Counted from the first letter of the stretch, positions 24,365 through 33,980 are shown. The stretch is 64,000 nt of DNA from Pseudomonas protegens (GCF_003363755.1 NZ_CP031396.1:4992501-5056500); one strand, 5' to 3'. Numbers and translations: made by a program. The notes: generated by a model from the sequence alone, not told the origin.

Positions 24365-27300
24365 TGGCCAGCCTCATTAGCAGTTGCAGTAGTTTCTGAT
24401 TGGTCCGCTTTCCTGCGGCCCATGGACGACACGGTGACGAAGAACAATGGCACCCAGAAGATCGCCAGGATCGTCGCGGTGAGCATACCGCCAATCACCC
24501 CGGTACCGATCGCATGCTGGCTGCCCGAGCCGGCGCCGGTGGAGATGGCCAGTGGCACAACCCCGAGGACGAAGGCCAGGGAGGTCATGATGATCGGCCG
24601 CAGACGCATACGGCAGGCTTCCACCGCCGCGTCCACCAGGGAGCGGCCCTGCTCGTGCAGTTCCTTGGCGAACTCGACGATCAGAATGGCGTTTTTCGCC
24701 GCCAGGCCGATGGTCACCAACAGCCCCACCTGGAAGTACACGTCGTTGGACAGACCCCGCAGGCTGGTGGCCATCAGTGCACCGATGATCCCCAGAGGCA
24801 CCACCAGCATGACCGCGATCGGAATCGACCAGCTTTCATACAGGGCTGCCAGACACAGGAACACCATCAGCAGGGACAAGGCGTACAGCGCTGGAGCCTG
24901 GGAACCCGACAGGCGTTCCTCATAGGACAGGCCGGTCCAGGAGATGCCCACACCCGGTGGCAGCTTGGCGGCAATGGCTTCGACTTCGGCCATGGCCTCA
25001 CCGGTACTGTAGCCAGGGGCTGGAGCACCGAGGACTTCCATGGCTTCCACGCCGTTGTAACGGGCCAGTTTCGGCGAACCGTAGATCCACTCGCCCTTGG
25101 CGAAGGCGGAGAACGGCACCATGGTCCCGGCGCTGTTGCGTACGTACCACTTCTTCAGGTCTTCAGGGCTCATGCGAGCACCGGCCTGACCCTGGATGTA
25201 GACCTTCTTCACCCGACCGCGGTCGATGAAGTCGTTGACGTAGCTACTGCCCAGGGCAATCGACAGGGTGTTGTTGATATCGGTGAGGGTCACGCCCAAG
25301 GCACTGGCGCGCTCGTCATCGATGGTCAACTGGTACTGCGGTTCATCGTTCAGGCCGTTCGGACGCACCTGGGACAGCACCTTGCTCTGGGCGGCCATGC
25401 CGAGGAACTGGTTGCGTGCCGCCATGAGTTTCTCGTGGCCGATACCGGCGCGGTCCTGGAGGAACACGTCGAAACCGGTGGCGTTACCCAACTCCAGTAC
25501 CGCCGGAGGGGCGAAGGCGAACACCATCGCGTCACGGAAGCTGAAGAAGTGCTGCTGGGCGCGGGCCGCCAGGTTGAACACGCTGTTTTCTGCGGAGCGC
25601 TCGCCCCAGGGCTTGAGCATGATGAAGGCCATGCCCGAGCTCTGGCCGCGACCGGCGAAGTTGAAGCCGTTCACGGTGAACACCGAAGCCACGGTGTCCT
25701 TTTCCTTGTCCAGCAGGTAGGCGCGCATCTCGTCCACCACCACTTGGGTCCGTTCGGCACTGGAGCCGGCTGGGGTCTGTACCTGGGCGAACAGAACGCC
25801 CTGGTCTTCTTCCGGCAGGAACGCGGTCGGGATGCGGGTGAACAGCCAGATCATGCCCAGGACGATCAATACGTAGGCCAGCAGGTACGGGACCTTGTGG
25901 CGCAGCATGTTGCCGACGCCGCGCTCGTAGCTTTTCACGCTGCGATCGAAGGTGCGGTTGAACCAGCCGAAGAAGCCGCGCTTCTCGTGATTCTGCCCCG
26001 CAACCACAGGCTTGAGCATGGTGGCGCACAGGGCCGGGGTGAAGATCAGGGCCACCAGCACCGACAGGGCCATGGCCGACACCACGGTGATCGAGAACTG
26101 TTTGTAGATCACGCCCGTGGAGCCGCTGAAGAACGCCATCGGCAGCAGTACCGCAGACAGCACCAGGGCGATACCCACCAGGGCGCCCTGGATCTGGCCC
26201 ATGGATTTCTTCGTCGCTTCCTTGGGTGACAGACCTTCCTCGTGCATCACCCGCTCGACGTTTTCCACCACGACGATGGCGTCGTCCACCAGCAAGCCGA
26301 TGGCCAGTACCATGCCGAACATGGTCAGGGTGTTGATGCTGAAGCCGGCCGCCGCGAGGATGCCGAAGGTCCCCAGCAGGACCACCGGCACCGTCATGGT
26401 GGTGATCACCGTGGCGCGGAAGTTCTGCAGGAACAGGAACATCACCAGGAACACCAGGACAATCGCTTCCACCAGGGTTTCAACCACACCCTTGATGGAT
26501 TCGGTCACCACTGGCGTGGTGTCGTACGGGAACACCACCTTCATGCCTTGCGGGAAGAAGGGTTCCAGGTCGCTGATGGTCTTGCGCAGCGCCTTGGCGG
26601 TGTCCAGGGCGTTGGCGCCGTTGGCCAGTTTCACCGCCAGACCGGAAGCCGGCTTGCCGTTGAACTGGGCGCTGATGGCGTAGTTTTCGCCGCCCAGCGC
26701 TACATCGGCAACATCACCCAGGCGTACTTGCGAACCGTCCTTGTTGACCTTGAGCAGGATTGCCTTGAACTGCTCGGCCGTCTGCAGGCGAGTCTTGCCG
26801 ATGATGGTGGCGTTCAGCTGCTGGCCGGGCAGGGCGGGCAGGCCACCGAGCTGGCCGGAGGACACCTGGACGTTCTGCGCGGCAACCGCGGTCTTCACGT
26901 CCACCGGGGTCAGGTTGAAGTTGTTCAGCTTGGCCGGGTCGAGCCAGATCCGCATGGCGTACTGGGCACCGAACACCTGGAAGTCACCCACACCCGCGGT
27001 CCGCGAGATCGGGTCCTGCATGTTCGACACGATGTAGTTCGACAGGTCGTCCTTGGACATGCTGCCGTCCTCGGAAACCACGCCGATCACCAGCAGGAAG
27101 TTCTTCACTGCCTTGGTTACGCGGATACCCTGTTGCTGCACTTCTTGCGGCAGCAGCGGGGTGGCCAGGTTGAGCTTGTTCTGTACCTGGACCTGCGCGG
27201 TGTCCGAGTTGGTGCCCTGCTCGAAGGTGGCGGTGATGGTCATGCTGCCGTCGGAGTTACTTTCCGAGGACACGTAACGCAGGTTGTCGATACCGTTGAG

Positions 27301-27504
27301 CTGCTGCTCGATCACCTGGACCACGGTGTCCTGCACGGTCTGTGCAGAAGCGCCTGGGTAGGTCACGGAGATCGCAATCGCCGGAGGGGCGATGCTCGGG
27401 TACTGGTTGATCGGCAATTTGAGGATCGATAGAGCCCCGACCAACATGATCACCAGGGCAATTACCCAGGCGAAAATCGGACGGTCGATAAAAAATTTCG
27501 ACAT
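24361..27504 (-). CDS. ttgB: RND efflux transporter, TtgB/MexB/EmhB type
   Basis: A 1047-residue RND (HAE-1) inner-membrane proton antiporter that exports solvents, antibiotics and other hydrophobic compounds. The start MSKFFIDRPIFAWVIALVIM is the usual one. The proton-relay Asp pair is in GLLVDDAIVVVENVERVM, and the second helix bundle has GLAAKNAILIVEFAKELHEQG with its lysine-side partners. Length is that of MexB/AcrB. It starts three bases after the adaptor gene stop and overlaps the outer-membrane gene by four bases. Confidence 0.96.
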   Translation of the reverse strand: MSKFFIDRPIFAWVIALVIMLVGALSILKLPINQYPSIAPPAIAISVTYPGASAQTVQDTVVQVIEQQLNGIDNLRYVSSESNSDGSMTITATFEQGTNSDTAQVQVQNKLNLATPLLPQEVQQQGIRVTKAVKNFLLVIGVVSEDGSMSKDDLSNYIVSNMQDPISRTAGVGDFQVFGAQYAMRIWLDPAKLNNFNLTPVDVKTAVAAQNVQVSSGQLGGLPALPGQQLNATIIGKTRLQTAEQFKAILLKVNKDGSQVRLGDVADVALGGENYAISAQFNGKPASGLAVKLANGANALDTAKALRKTISDLEPFFPQGMKVVFPYDTTPVVTESIKGVVETLVEAIVLVFLVMFLFLQNFRATVITTMTVPVVLLGTFGILAAAGFSINTLTMFGMVLAIGLLVDDAIVVVENVERVMHEEGLSPKEATKKSMGQIQGALVGIALVLSAVLLPMAFFSGSTGVIYKQFSITVVSAMALSVLVALIFTPALCATMLKPVVAGQNHEKRGFFGWFNRTFDRSVKSYERGVGNMLRHKVPYLLAYVLIVLGMIWLFTRIPTAFLPEEDQGVLFAQVQTPAGSSAERTQVVVDEMRAYLLDKEKDTVASVFTVNGFNFAGRGQSSGMAFIMLKPWGERSAENSVFNLAARAQQHFFSFRDAMVFAFAPPAVLELGNATGFDVFLQDRAGIGHEKLMAARNQFLGMAAQSKVLSQVRPNGLNDEPQYQLTIDDERASALGVTLTDINNTLSIALGSSYVNDFIDRGRVKKVYIQGQAGARMSPEDLKKWYVRNSAGTMVPFSAFAKGEWIYGSPKLARYNGVEAMEVLGAPAPGYSTGEAMAEVEAIAAKLPPGVGISWTGLSYEERLSGSQAPALYALSLLMVFLCLAALYESWSIPIAVMLVVPLGIIGALMATSLRGLSNDVYFQVGLLVTIGLAAKNAILIVEFAKELHEQGRSLVDAAVEACRMRLRPIIMTSLAFVLGVVPLAISTGAGSGSQHAIGTGVIGGMLTATILAIFWVPLFFVTVSSMGRRKADQSETTATANEAGQ

Positions 27505-27507
27505 GGT

Positions 27508-28665
27508 TTACTCCCCTTTGCCGCCTGCAGCTTTGTCAGTTGCCTGTGCAGGGGCCGGGTTCTTGGTTGCTACATTGGTCGCTTCGCTGGCCTTTACTTC
27601 AATGCCCGGCTTGACGAATTGCAGGCCTTCGGTGATCAGCCGATCACCAGCTTTCAGGCCATCTTCCACCAGCCACTGGCTACCGACGGTGCGGCTGGCC
27701 TTGAGCTGGCGCAGCTCGACCTTGTTGTCCGGGCCAACCACCAGGGCGGTCGGGGTGCCTTTCAGGTCGCGGGTCACGCCTTGTTGTGGGGCCAGGATCG
27801 CTGCACTGTTGACCCCAGCTTGCAGCTGGGCGTGGACGAACATGCCCGGCAACAGGGTGTGCTGGGGGTTGGGGAACACGGCGCGCAGGGTCACCGAACC
27901 GGTGGTTTCATCCACCGAGACTTCGGAGAACTCCAGCTTGCCGTCGAGCTTGTACTGGCTGCCGTCTTCCAGAGTCAGTTTGACCTTGGCGGCGTTGTCG
28001 CCCACTTTCTGCAGGCGACCGCTTTCCAGCTCGCGGCGCAGTTCCAGCAGCTCAACCGAGGACTGGGTGACGTCGACGTAGATCGGGTCCAACTGCTGGA
28101 TCACTGCCATGGCATTGGCCTGGCCGTTGCTGACCAAGGCGCCTTCGGTTACCGAGGAGCGGCCAATGCGGCCGGTCAAGGGCGACAGCACTTTGGTGAA
28201 GCGCAGGTTGATCTGGGCACTTTGCAGGGAGGCTTCCGATTGCAGACGGTTGGCCACGGCGGTGTCGTATTCCTGGCGGCTCACGGCCTGCTCATCGACC
28301 AATTGCTTGTAGCGATCTGCAATCGACTTGGTCGATTGCAGATTGGCCTCGGCGCTCTTCAGCGTTGCCTCATAGACCGATGGGTCGATCTGATAAAGCT
28401 GCTGACCTTCCTTAACATCTCCGCCTTCTTTGAACAGGCGCTTGAGAATGATCCCGTTTACCTGTGGGCGAACTTCGGCGATGCGGAAAGCGGTGGTCCG
28501 GCCCGGGAGTTCGGAAGTCAAGGTAAAGGCTTGTGGTTGCAGGGTAACGACGCCGACCTGAGGGGCTTGAGGGGCTGGCGCCGCCTCTTCCTTTTTACAT
28601 CCGCTGAGCAGCGATGCCAGGGCGACGGCAGTGACCAGAGCGGTAACAGCTGGCTTGAGTTGCAT
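27508..28665 (-). CDS. ttgA: RND periplasmic adaptor lipoprotein, TtgA/MexA/EmhA type
   Basis: A 385-residue membrane-fusion protein. It has a lipoprotein signal with lipobox LSGC (about residue 23), a barrel-sandwich region starting GRTTAFRIAEVRPQVNGIILKRLF, a coiled coil (about 100-165) and the C-terminal beta barrel. I chose the ATG at 28665 because GAGGA lies upstream; the frame is open 12 codons further. The TtgR-type operator lies about 90 bases upstream. Confidence 0.94.
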   Translation of the reverse strand: MQLKPAVTALVTAVALASLLSGCKKEEAAPAPQAPQVGVVTLQPQAFTLTSELPGRTTAFRIAEVRPQVNGIILKRLFKEGGDVKEGQQLYQIDPSVYEATLKSAEANLQSTKSIADRYKQLVDEQAVSRQEYDTAVANRLQSEASLQSAQINLRFTKVLSPLTGRIGRSSVTEGALVSNGQANAMAVIQQLDPIYVDVTQSSVELLELRRELESGRLQKVGDNAAKVKLTLEDGSQYKLDGKLEFSEVSVDETTGSVTLRAVFPNPQHTLLPGMFVHAQLQAGVNSAAILAPQQGVTRDLKGTPTALVVGPDNKVELRQLKASRTVGSQWLVEDGLKAGDRLITEGLQFVKPGIEVKASEATNVATKNPAPAQATDKAAGGKGE

Positions 28666-28752
28666 GAAGATCCTCGGGTCAGGCACGCAAGATGCGCACA
28701 AGAAAAGTGGAAGGGTAAAAAGAGTTGGCTGAGTGGATTAGTAGCTTGCTAA

Positions 28753-28787
28753 GGAATATACTTACGTTCATGGTTGTTTGTAAATAC
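28753..28787. promoter_or_regulatory. TtgR-type operator in the divergent ttgA/ttgR promoter
   Basis: Read on the minus strand, the block contains GTATTTACAAACAACCATGA followed by CGTAAGTATATTCC. This is nearly identical to the TtgR operator as I recall it from P. putida. Position between the two start codons fits repression of both genes. Confidence 0.8.
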
Positions 28788-28930
28788 CCTGGCGGCGTAC
28801 CCATCCGGTTACAAAAGCCCCTGTAGGTGTTGAATTGTAGGTTGGGCAAACGGCACTCGAGATGCCGTTCCATATTTATTCAGAAGGTCTTCACGCATCG
28901 CTGAAAGATCCTGATCGAGGTTTTACTGCC

Positions 28931-29563
28931 ATGGTCCGTCGTACCAAAGAGGAAGCTCAAGAAACTCGCAGCCAGATACTCGAGGCCGCCGAAAAGGCCT
29001 TTTACGAGCGTGGCGTGGCGCGTACCACCCTGGCCGATATCGCGGCGCTGGCAGGGGTGACTCGGGGTGCCATCTATTGGCACTTCAGCAATAAGGCCGA
29101 TCTGGTGCAGGCCATGCTCGACAGCCTGCGTGAACCCTTGGATGAGATGGCTGCCGCCAGTGAAAATGTAGATGAAATGGATCCGTTGGGCTGGATGCGC
29201 AAGTTGCTCATTCATTTGTTTCATCAAGTTGCCCTGGACCCGAAAACCCGACGCATTAATGAAATTCTGTTTCATAAGTGCGAATTCACCGATGAAATGT
29301 GCGACCTGCGTCGCCAGCGTCGTGCCGCCAGCCTGGACTGCAACCTGCGTATCGAGTTGGCGCTGACCAATGCAGTGAATCGTGGGCAATTGCCCGAAAA
29401 TCTCGACACTATGCGAGCGGCTATCAGCATGCGGGCCTTTATCGATGGCATCCTTTATCAATGGCTGCTGGCCCCTGACAGCTTCGCTCTGCACACCGAG
29501 GCAGAGCGCTGGATCGACATCGGGCTGGACATGCTGCGCTTGAGCCCGAACCTGCGTCATTAA
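28931..29563 (+). CDS. ttgR: TetR-family repressor TtgR/EmhR of the RND pump
   Basis: A 210-residue TetR repressor; the length equals P. putida TtgR. The N-terminal HTH reads TTLADIAALAGVTRGAIYWH (about residues 32-51), followed by the FSNKADLVQAML motif typical of AcrR/TtgR. The ligand domain (about 70-205) would bind hydrophobic drugs and flavonoids and release the operator. The ATG at 28931 gives the family N-terminus MVRRTKEEAQETR; the frame is open back to 28862 but that part is promoter. Divergent to ttgABC. Confidence 0.93.
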   Translation: MVRRTKEEAQETRSQILEAAEKAFYERGVARTTLADIAALAGVTRGAIYWHFSNKADLVQAMLDSLREPLDEMAAASENVDEMDPLGWMRKLLIHLFHQVALDPKTRRINEILFHKCEFTDEMCDLRRQRRAASLDCNLRIELALTNAVNRGQLPENLDTMRAAISMRAFIDGILYQWLLAPDSFALHTEAERWIDIGLDMLRLSPNLRH

Positions 29564-29725
29564 GACAAAATGCGTAATTGAGTCCAGTTATGTCAAGATT
29601 TACGGCGAGGGAGATTCATTACCGCGCTCGCCGGATCGCGATGGGGTGCTTTTATATACGGGCTGGCTGCATCTTGATAGATAGCGAGCTACGTATTTTG
29701 TAGTGATTTTGTTGCGGGTGTGTGA

Positions 29726-30610
29726 ATGAGTGTGAACCCTTCACCGTTCAAAGGCGCAGAACAGCCAATCAAGGGGATCGCCCTGATTTGTCTGGCGGTT
29801 CTGCTCTTCGCCAGTCACGACACGCTGTCCAAATATCTCTCGGCCTTTTACCCCATCGTCATGGTGGTCTGGGCTCGTTACGTGGTTCATACCTTGCTGA
29901 TGCTGGTGGTGTTCGTGCCTCGCAGCGGTTTTTCCGCGGTGGTACGAACCAAGCGTCCCGGCCTGCAACTGCTCCGGGCCTTGTGCCTGATCGGCACCAG
30001 CCTGCTGTTCACCACTGGCCTGCGCTATATCCCCCTGGCGGAAGCTACCGCGGTCAACTTTCTTGCGCCCTTGCTGGTCACGGCCTTGTCTGTGCCGTTC
30101 CTGGGCGAGCGGGTCAGCCGTGGGCAATGGCTGGCGGTGCTCGCGGGCTTCGTCGGGGTGCTGATCGTGGTGCGCCCTGGTGGCGTTCTCTTCACTCCGG
30201 CGATCCTGCTGCCCCTGGGGTCGGCGCTGTGCTTCGGCTTTTATCAGTTGCTCACCCGCAAGCTCAGCGGCATCGACAGCCCGACTACCAGCAACTTCCT
30301 GACCGGGATCTTCAACAGCCTGATCATTAGCGCGTTGTTGCCGTTTTTCTGGAGCACGCCAAGCTTTATTCACGGCCTGTTCATGATCGGCCTCGGCACC
30401 TGCGGCATGCTTGGCCATATGCTGCTGACCCAGGCCTTCCGTCATGCCGCGCCGGCGATGCTGGCGCCTTTCAGCTATGGACAGATACTGTTCGCTGGCC
30501 TGTATGGCTACCTGATCTTCGACCATACCCCGGACCGCTACGGCCTTATCGGGATTGCGGTGATCTGCCTGAGCGGCCTGGCGGTGGCCTGGACTCAACG
30601 CAAGCGTTAA
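29726..30610 (+). CDS. EamA/DMT-family exporter
   Basis: A 294-residue drug/metabolite transporter with ten hydrophobic spans arranged as two EamA repeats (about 15-145 and 160-290). The first repeat ends with the common FLGERVSRGQWLAVLAGFVG phrase. Such proteins export small metabolites; the substrate cannot be read. It is a monocistronic gene with its own terminator. The gap before it (29564-29725) shows no clear ribosome site or promoter match. Confidence 0.87.
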   Translation: MSVNPSPFKGAEQPIKGIALICLAVLLFASHDTLSKYLSAFYPIVMVVWARYVVHTLLMLVVFVPRSGFSAVVRTKRPGLQLLRALCLIGTSLLFTTGLRYIPLAEATAVNFLAPLLVTALSVPFLGERVSRGQWLAVLAGFVGVLIVVRPGGVLFTPAILLPLGSALCFGFYQLLTRKLSGIDSPTTSNFLTGIFNSLIISALLPFFWSTPSFIHGLFMIGLGTCGMLGHMLLTQAFRHAAPAMLAPFSYGQILFAGLYGYLIFDHTPDRYGLIGIAVICLSGLAVAWTQRKR

Positions 30611-30626
30611 TCCTGGCACTCAAAGA

Positions 30627-30656
30627 AAAGCCCCGGCTCGTGAGAGTCGGGGCTTT
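30627..30656. terminator. Terminator between the DMT exporter and xenB
   Basis: AAAGCCCCG (30627-30635) pairs with CGGGGCTTT (30648-30656). The A/T-flanked stem lies between convergent genes and can serve both. Confidence 0.85.
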
Positions 30657-30674
30657 CTATTTACAGAGGCAGGC

Positions 30675-31724
30675 TTACAGCGCCGGGTAGTCGATGTAGC
30701 CCACTGGGCCCTTGCCGTAGAAGGTTTCCGGATGCGCCTCATTCAAGGGCGCATCGGCCTTCAAGCGGGCCGGCAGGTCCGGGTTGGCGATGAAAGGTAC
30801 ACCGAACGCAACGGCGTCAGCCTTGCCGGCGGCCAGCCAGGCATTGGCGCTGTCCTTGGTGAAGCGCTCGTTGGCGATGTAGGGGCCACCGAAAGCCGCT
30901 TTCAACTGCGGGCCCAGGCTGTCGGCGCCTTCTTTCTCGCGGGAGCAGATAAAGGCGATGCCGCGTTTGCCCAACTCGCGGGCTACGTAGGTGAACGTCT
31001 CTGCCAGGTTGTCGTCGCCCATGTCATGGGAGTCGGCACGGGGTGCCAGGTGCACGCCCACTCGGCCAGCGCCCCAGACCTCGATGGCGGCGTCGGTGAC
31101 TTCCAGCAGCAGGCGGGCACGGTTCTCCAGAGAACCGCCGTACTGGTCGGTACGCTGGTTGGTGCTGCTTTGCAGGAACTGATCCAGCAGGTAACCGTTG
31201 GCGCCGTGGATTTCCACACCGTCGAAACCGGCGGCCTTGGCGTTTTCCGCACCGACCCGGTAAGCGTCGACGATGTCGGCGATCTCAGCGGTTTCCAGGG
31301 CTCGCGGGGTTGGGTAGTCGGCCAGTGGACGCACCAGGCTGACATGGCCCTTGGGCTGGATGGCGCTTGGCGCCACTGGCGTTTCACCGTCCAGGTAGGA
31401 CGGGTGGGAAATCCGCCCCACGTGCCACAGCTGCAGGAAGATCTTGCCGCCAGCGCCGTGCACGGCCTTGGTTACATTGGCCCAGCCACGCACCTGGTCG
31501 TTGGACCAGATGCCGGGGGTGTCCGGGTAGCCCACCCCCATTGGGGTCACCGAGGTGGCCTCGCTGAGGATCAGGCCAGCGGAGGCCCGCTGCACGTAGT
31601 ACTCGGCCATCAGCGCATTGGGCACGCGGCCGGCGTCGGCGCGGCAGCGGGTCAGTGGGGCCATGATGATGCGGTTGGACAGCTCGAGGTCGCCGATCTT
31701 GATCGGATCAAAGAGAGTGGTCAT
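30675..31724 (-). CDS. xenB: XenB-like flavin ene-reductase (Old Yellow Enzyme family)
   Basis: A 349-residue FMN-dependent ene/nitro-reductase, TIM barrel. It is very close in wording to XenB of P. fluorescens/P. putida: N-terminus TTLFDPIKIGDLELSNRIIM, the MAPLTRCRAD loop with the flavin-tuning Cys, the active-site pair in GFDGVEIHGANGYLLDQFLQ and the C-terminus YGKGPVGYIDYPAL. XenB reduces nitroesters, nitroaromatics and enones with NADPH. It is the third gene of an ArsR-MFS-xenB run (33-base gap to the MFS gene). Confidence 0.93.
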   Translation of the reverse strand: MTTLFDPIKIGDLELSNRIIMAPLTRCRADAGRVPNALMAEYYVQRASAGLILSEATSVTPMGVGYPDTPGIWSNDQVRGWANVTKAVHGAGGKIFLQLWHVGRISHPSYLDGETPVAPSAIQPKGHVSLVRPLADYPTPRALETAEIADIVDAYRVGAENAKAAGFDGVEIHGANGYLLDQFLQSSTNQRTDQYGGSLENRARLLLEVTDAAIEVWGAGRVGVHLAPRADSHDMGDDNLAETFTYVARELGKRGIAFICSREKEGADSLGPQLKAAFGGPYIANERFTKDSANAWLAAGKADAVAFGVPFIANPDLPARLKADAPLNEAHPETFYGKGPVGYIDYPAL

Positions 31725-31757
31725 GGAATACAGCCTTCTATATAGGAAAGGAACGGA

Positions 31758-32924
31758 TCAGTGGGTTGCAGCAGCCAGTTCGGCGTTGCCGCCCTGGCGA
31801 AAGGTAATCAGCGTCACCAGCAGGGCCAGGATCGCCAGGACCGCCGCCGCCAGGGGCACGCTGGTCAGGCCGAAACCGTGGGCGATGACGCTGCCGCCGA
31901 CCCAGGCGCCCAGGGCGTTGCCGATGTTGAAAGCGCCGATGTTCAGGGTCGAAACCAGGTTGGGTGCGGCTTTGCCGAAGGTCACCACATTGACCTGCAA
32001 GGCCGGCACCGCAGCAAACGAAGCGGTGGCCCAGAGGAACAGAGTGATCTCGGTGGGAATCAACGCCACGCTGGTCCAGGTCAGTACGGTGGAGACCACG
32101 GCCATGGCCGCGAACACGCCGATCAGGGTGGCGCCCAGGCGCTTGTCCGCCAGCTTGCCGCCGATGATGTTGCCCAGGGTCAGGCCCAGGCCGATCAGCA
32201 GCAGGGTCCAGGTCACGCCCCGGGGCGAGACGCCGGTGACGTCGCCGAGCAGCGGCGCAACGTAGGTGAAGAGGGTGAACATCGACGCGGCGAACAGTGC
32301 GGTCATGCTCAGGGATAGCCAGATCCCCGCGCCCTTGAGGGCCGCCAGTTCCGCACCCATGTCGAGTTTTTCCTCATCGCGCTTGGCCGGCAAAAAACGC
32401 AGCAGGCCGATCAGCGCCACCACACCGATGACCGTCACCGCCCAGAAGGTCGAACGCCAGCCGGCTGCCTGGCCCAGGGCAGTACCCAGGGGCACGCCGA
32501 GTACGTTGGCCAGGGTCAGGCCGGTGAACATCAGGGCCACGGCCGAGGCGCGCTTGTTGGCGGGCACCAGGCCGGCGGCCACCACTGAACCGATGCCGAA
32601 GAAGGCACCGTGGCACAGCGCCGTGATTACCCGGGCGAACATCAGCACGTTGTAATCACTGGCCAGTGCACACAGCAGGTTGCCGACAATGAAGATCCCC
32701 ATCAGTGCTACCAGTGCTGCCTTGCGTGGCAGCCGTGCGGTGGCCAGGGCCATGAACGGCGCGCCGATGGCCACACCCAGGGCGTAGCCGGTCACCAGCC
32801 AGCCGGCACCGGGAATCGACACCCCGAGGTCCGCCGCCACATCGGGCAAAAGCCCCATGATGACGAACTCGGTGGTGCCGATGGCGAAGGCACTCAAGGC
32901 CAGGATGATGAGTGAAAGGGGCAT
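31758..32924 (-). CDS. MFS efflux transporter, AraJ/YdhP-like (DHA1)
   Basis: A 388-residue major facilitator with twelve spans. The N-terminus IILALSAFAIGTTEFVIMGLLPDVAADLGV is typical of DHA1 drug/sugar efflux proteins such as AraJ and YdhP, with the GYALGVAIGAPFMA and GALGAW-like motifs of that group. Eighteen bases separate it from the ArsR regulator gene upstream and 33 from xenB downstream, so the three are likely one operon sensing and removing a toxic compound. Confidence 0.9.
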   Translation of the reverse strand: MPLSLIILALSAFAIGTTEFVIMGLLPDVAADLGVSIPGAGWLVTGYALGVAIGAPFMALATARLPRKAALVALMGIFIVGNLLCALASDYNVLMFARVITALCHGAFFGIGSVVAAGLVPANKRASAVALMFTGLTLANVLGVPLGTALGQAAGWRSTFWAVTVIGVVALIGLLRFLPAKRDEEKLDMGAELAALKGAGIWLSLSMTALFAASMFTLFTYVAPLLGDVTGVSPRGVTWTLLLIGLGLTLGNIIGGKLADKRLGATLIGVFAAMAVVSTVLTWTSVALIPTEITLFLWATASFAAVPALQVNVVTFGKAAPNLVSTLNIGAFNIGNALGAWVGGSVIAHGFGLTSVPLAAAVLAILALLVTLITFRQGGNAELAAATH

Positions 32925-32942
32925 TGTCGGGTCCTTGTCAGA

Positions 32943-33245
32943 TCAGAGCTGTTGGCTCATTTGCGTGAGGAACTGCTGGATGACTTCCTCATTGCGTTTG
33001 AAAAAATGCCATTGGCCGACTTTCCGGCTGCTGATCAGGCCTGCGCGTTGCAACGTGGCGAGGTGGGCGGACACGGTCGACTGCGACAGGCCGCAGCGTT
33101 GATCGATCTGTCCGGCACAGACGCCGTGCTCATTGCTGTGAGCCTGATCGGGAAATTCGACTGTCGGGTCTTTCAGCCAGTGCAGGATTTCCCTGCGAAC
33201 CGGATGTGCCAGGGCTTTTATTATTTCGTCGAGGTCGAGGGACAT
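32943..33245 (-). CDS. ArsR-family repressor
   Basis: A 100-residue winged-helix ArsR/SmtB protein. Conserved parts are LAHPVRREILHWLKD and the recognition helix CGLSQSTVSAHLATLQRAGLI, then the wing SSRKVGQWHFFKRN. Two Cys (in HGVCAGQIDQRCGLSQ) are present but not the ELCVCDL arsenic motif, so the ligand may be an electrophile or oxidant rather than a metal. It heads the operon with the MFS exporter and xenB. A large inverted repeat upstream is a candidate operator. Confidence 0.9.
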   Translation of the reverse strand: MSLDLDEIIKALAHPVRREILHWLKDPTVEFPDQAHSNEHGVCAGQIDQRCGLSQSTVSAHLATLQRAGLISSRKVGQWHFFKRNEEVIQQFLTQMSQQL

Positions 33246-33296
33246 GGCGGTGCTCGTTTTCCATAAAACGTTGTATCGCGATGAGGCGAAATTTAA

Positions 33297-33370
33297 ATCG
33301 TTATTTCGCGATATACCAATATGATTTTGATCTTAAATCATCACTTATCGGTATATCGGGTTATAACGAT
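33297..33370. promoter_or_regulatory. Large inverted repeat, candidate ArsR operator
   Basis: Arms 33297-33317 and 33350-33370 (21 bp each) match at 18 positions; outer parts ATCGTTAT and CGATATACC are exact. Nested inside is ATGATTT (33321-33327) with AAATCAT (33335-33341). The region is AT-rich and lies between the divergent arsR-like and acpH genes. Confidence 0.7.
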
Positions 33371-33398
33371 ATGTTGTGCGCGGTGCTAAGCTGCGCGA

Positions 33399-33980
33399 AT
33401 GAATTATCTCGCACATCTACACCTTGGCGGCCAGCGTCCGGGTCAATTACTCGGCAGCCTGTATGGCGATTTCGTCAAAGGCCGCCTGCAAGGGCAGTTT
33501 GCCCCCGAGGTCGAGGCGGCGATCCAGCTGCATCGGCGCATCGATACCTACACCGACAGCCATCCTCGGGTGACGGCGGCACTGTCGCGTTTCTCCCTGA
33601 CCCGGCGGCGCTATGCCGGCATCGTCATCGACGTGTTCTTCGACCACTGCCTGGCCCGTGACTGGGCTCATTACGCCGATCGTCCCTTGCCGCTGTTCAC
33701 CGCCGAGGTGTACCGGGTGCTGGCGGCCGAGCCGCAACTGCCGGCGCGTCTGGCGCAGATTGCGCCGTACATGGCTGCTGATGACTGGCTGGGTTCCTAT
33801 CGGGATTTCGCGGTGTTGGAGCAGGTCTTGCGGGGCATTGCCCGACGCCTGTCACGGCCAGAGGAACTGACTGCAGCGATGATCGAGCTGGAGCGGCTGT
33901 ATCAGCCCTTGAGCGAAGATTTCCGAGCCTTCTACCCGCAGTTGCAGGCATTCGCCGCGCAGCACACCCAGTTGCCCTGA
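33399..33980 (+). CDS. acpH: Acyl carrier protein phosphodiesterase, AcpH-like
   Basis: A 193-residue HD-related protein of the AcpH family, which removes the 4'-phosphopantetheine group from acyl carrier protein. The family start MNYLAHLHLG and the words GSLYGDFVKGR, LHRRIDTYTDSHP and GIVIDVFFDHCLARDW carry the conserved His/Asp residues of the metal site. Length matches E. coli AcpH. Divergent from the ArsR operon; a REPIN follows its stop. Confidence 0.9.
   Translation: MNYLAHLHLGGQRPGQLLGSLYGDFVKGRLQGQFAPEVEAAIQLHRRIDTYTDSHPRVTAALSRFSLTRRRYAGIVIDVFFDHCLARDWAHYADRPLPLFTAEVYRVLAAEPQLPARLAQIAPYMAADDWLGSYRDFAVLEQVLRGIARRLSRPEELTAAMIELERLYQPLSEDFRAFYPQLQAFAAQHTQLP

Noticed and set aside
24400..26229. 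609-codon + strand frame opposite the RND transporter
   Set aside because: Rich in His, Gln and Asp and without family similarity; the minus-strand RND gene explains the region fully.
22904..28665. Efflux genes considered as the RiPP exporter
   Set aside because: They are ttgABC with a TtgR operator, on the opposite strand and behind a shared terminator; a specific link to the peptide is not supported.
29589..29702. 37-codon frame after ttgR (MSRFTAREIHYRARR...)
   Set aside because: No convincing ribosome site and no recognisable family; kept out of the gene list.
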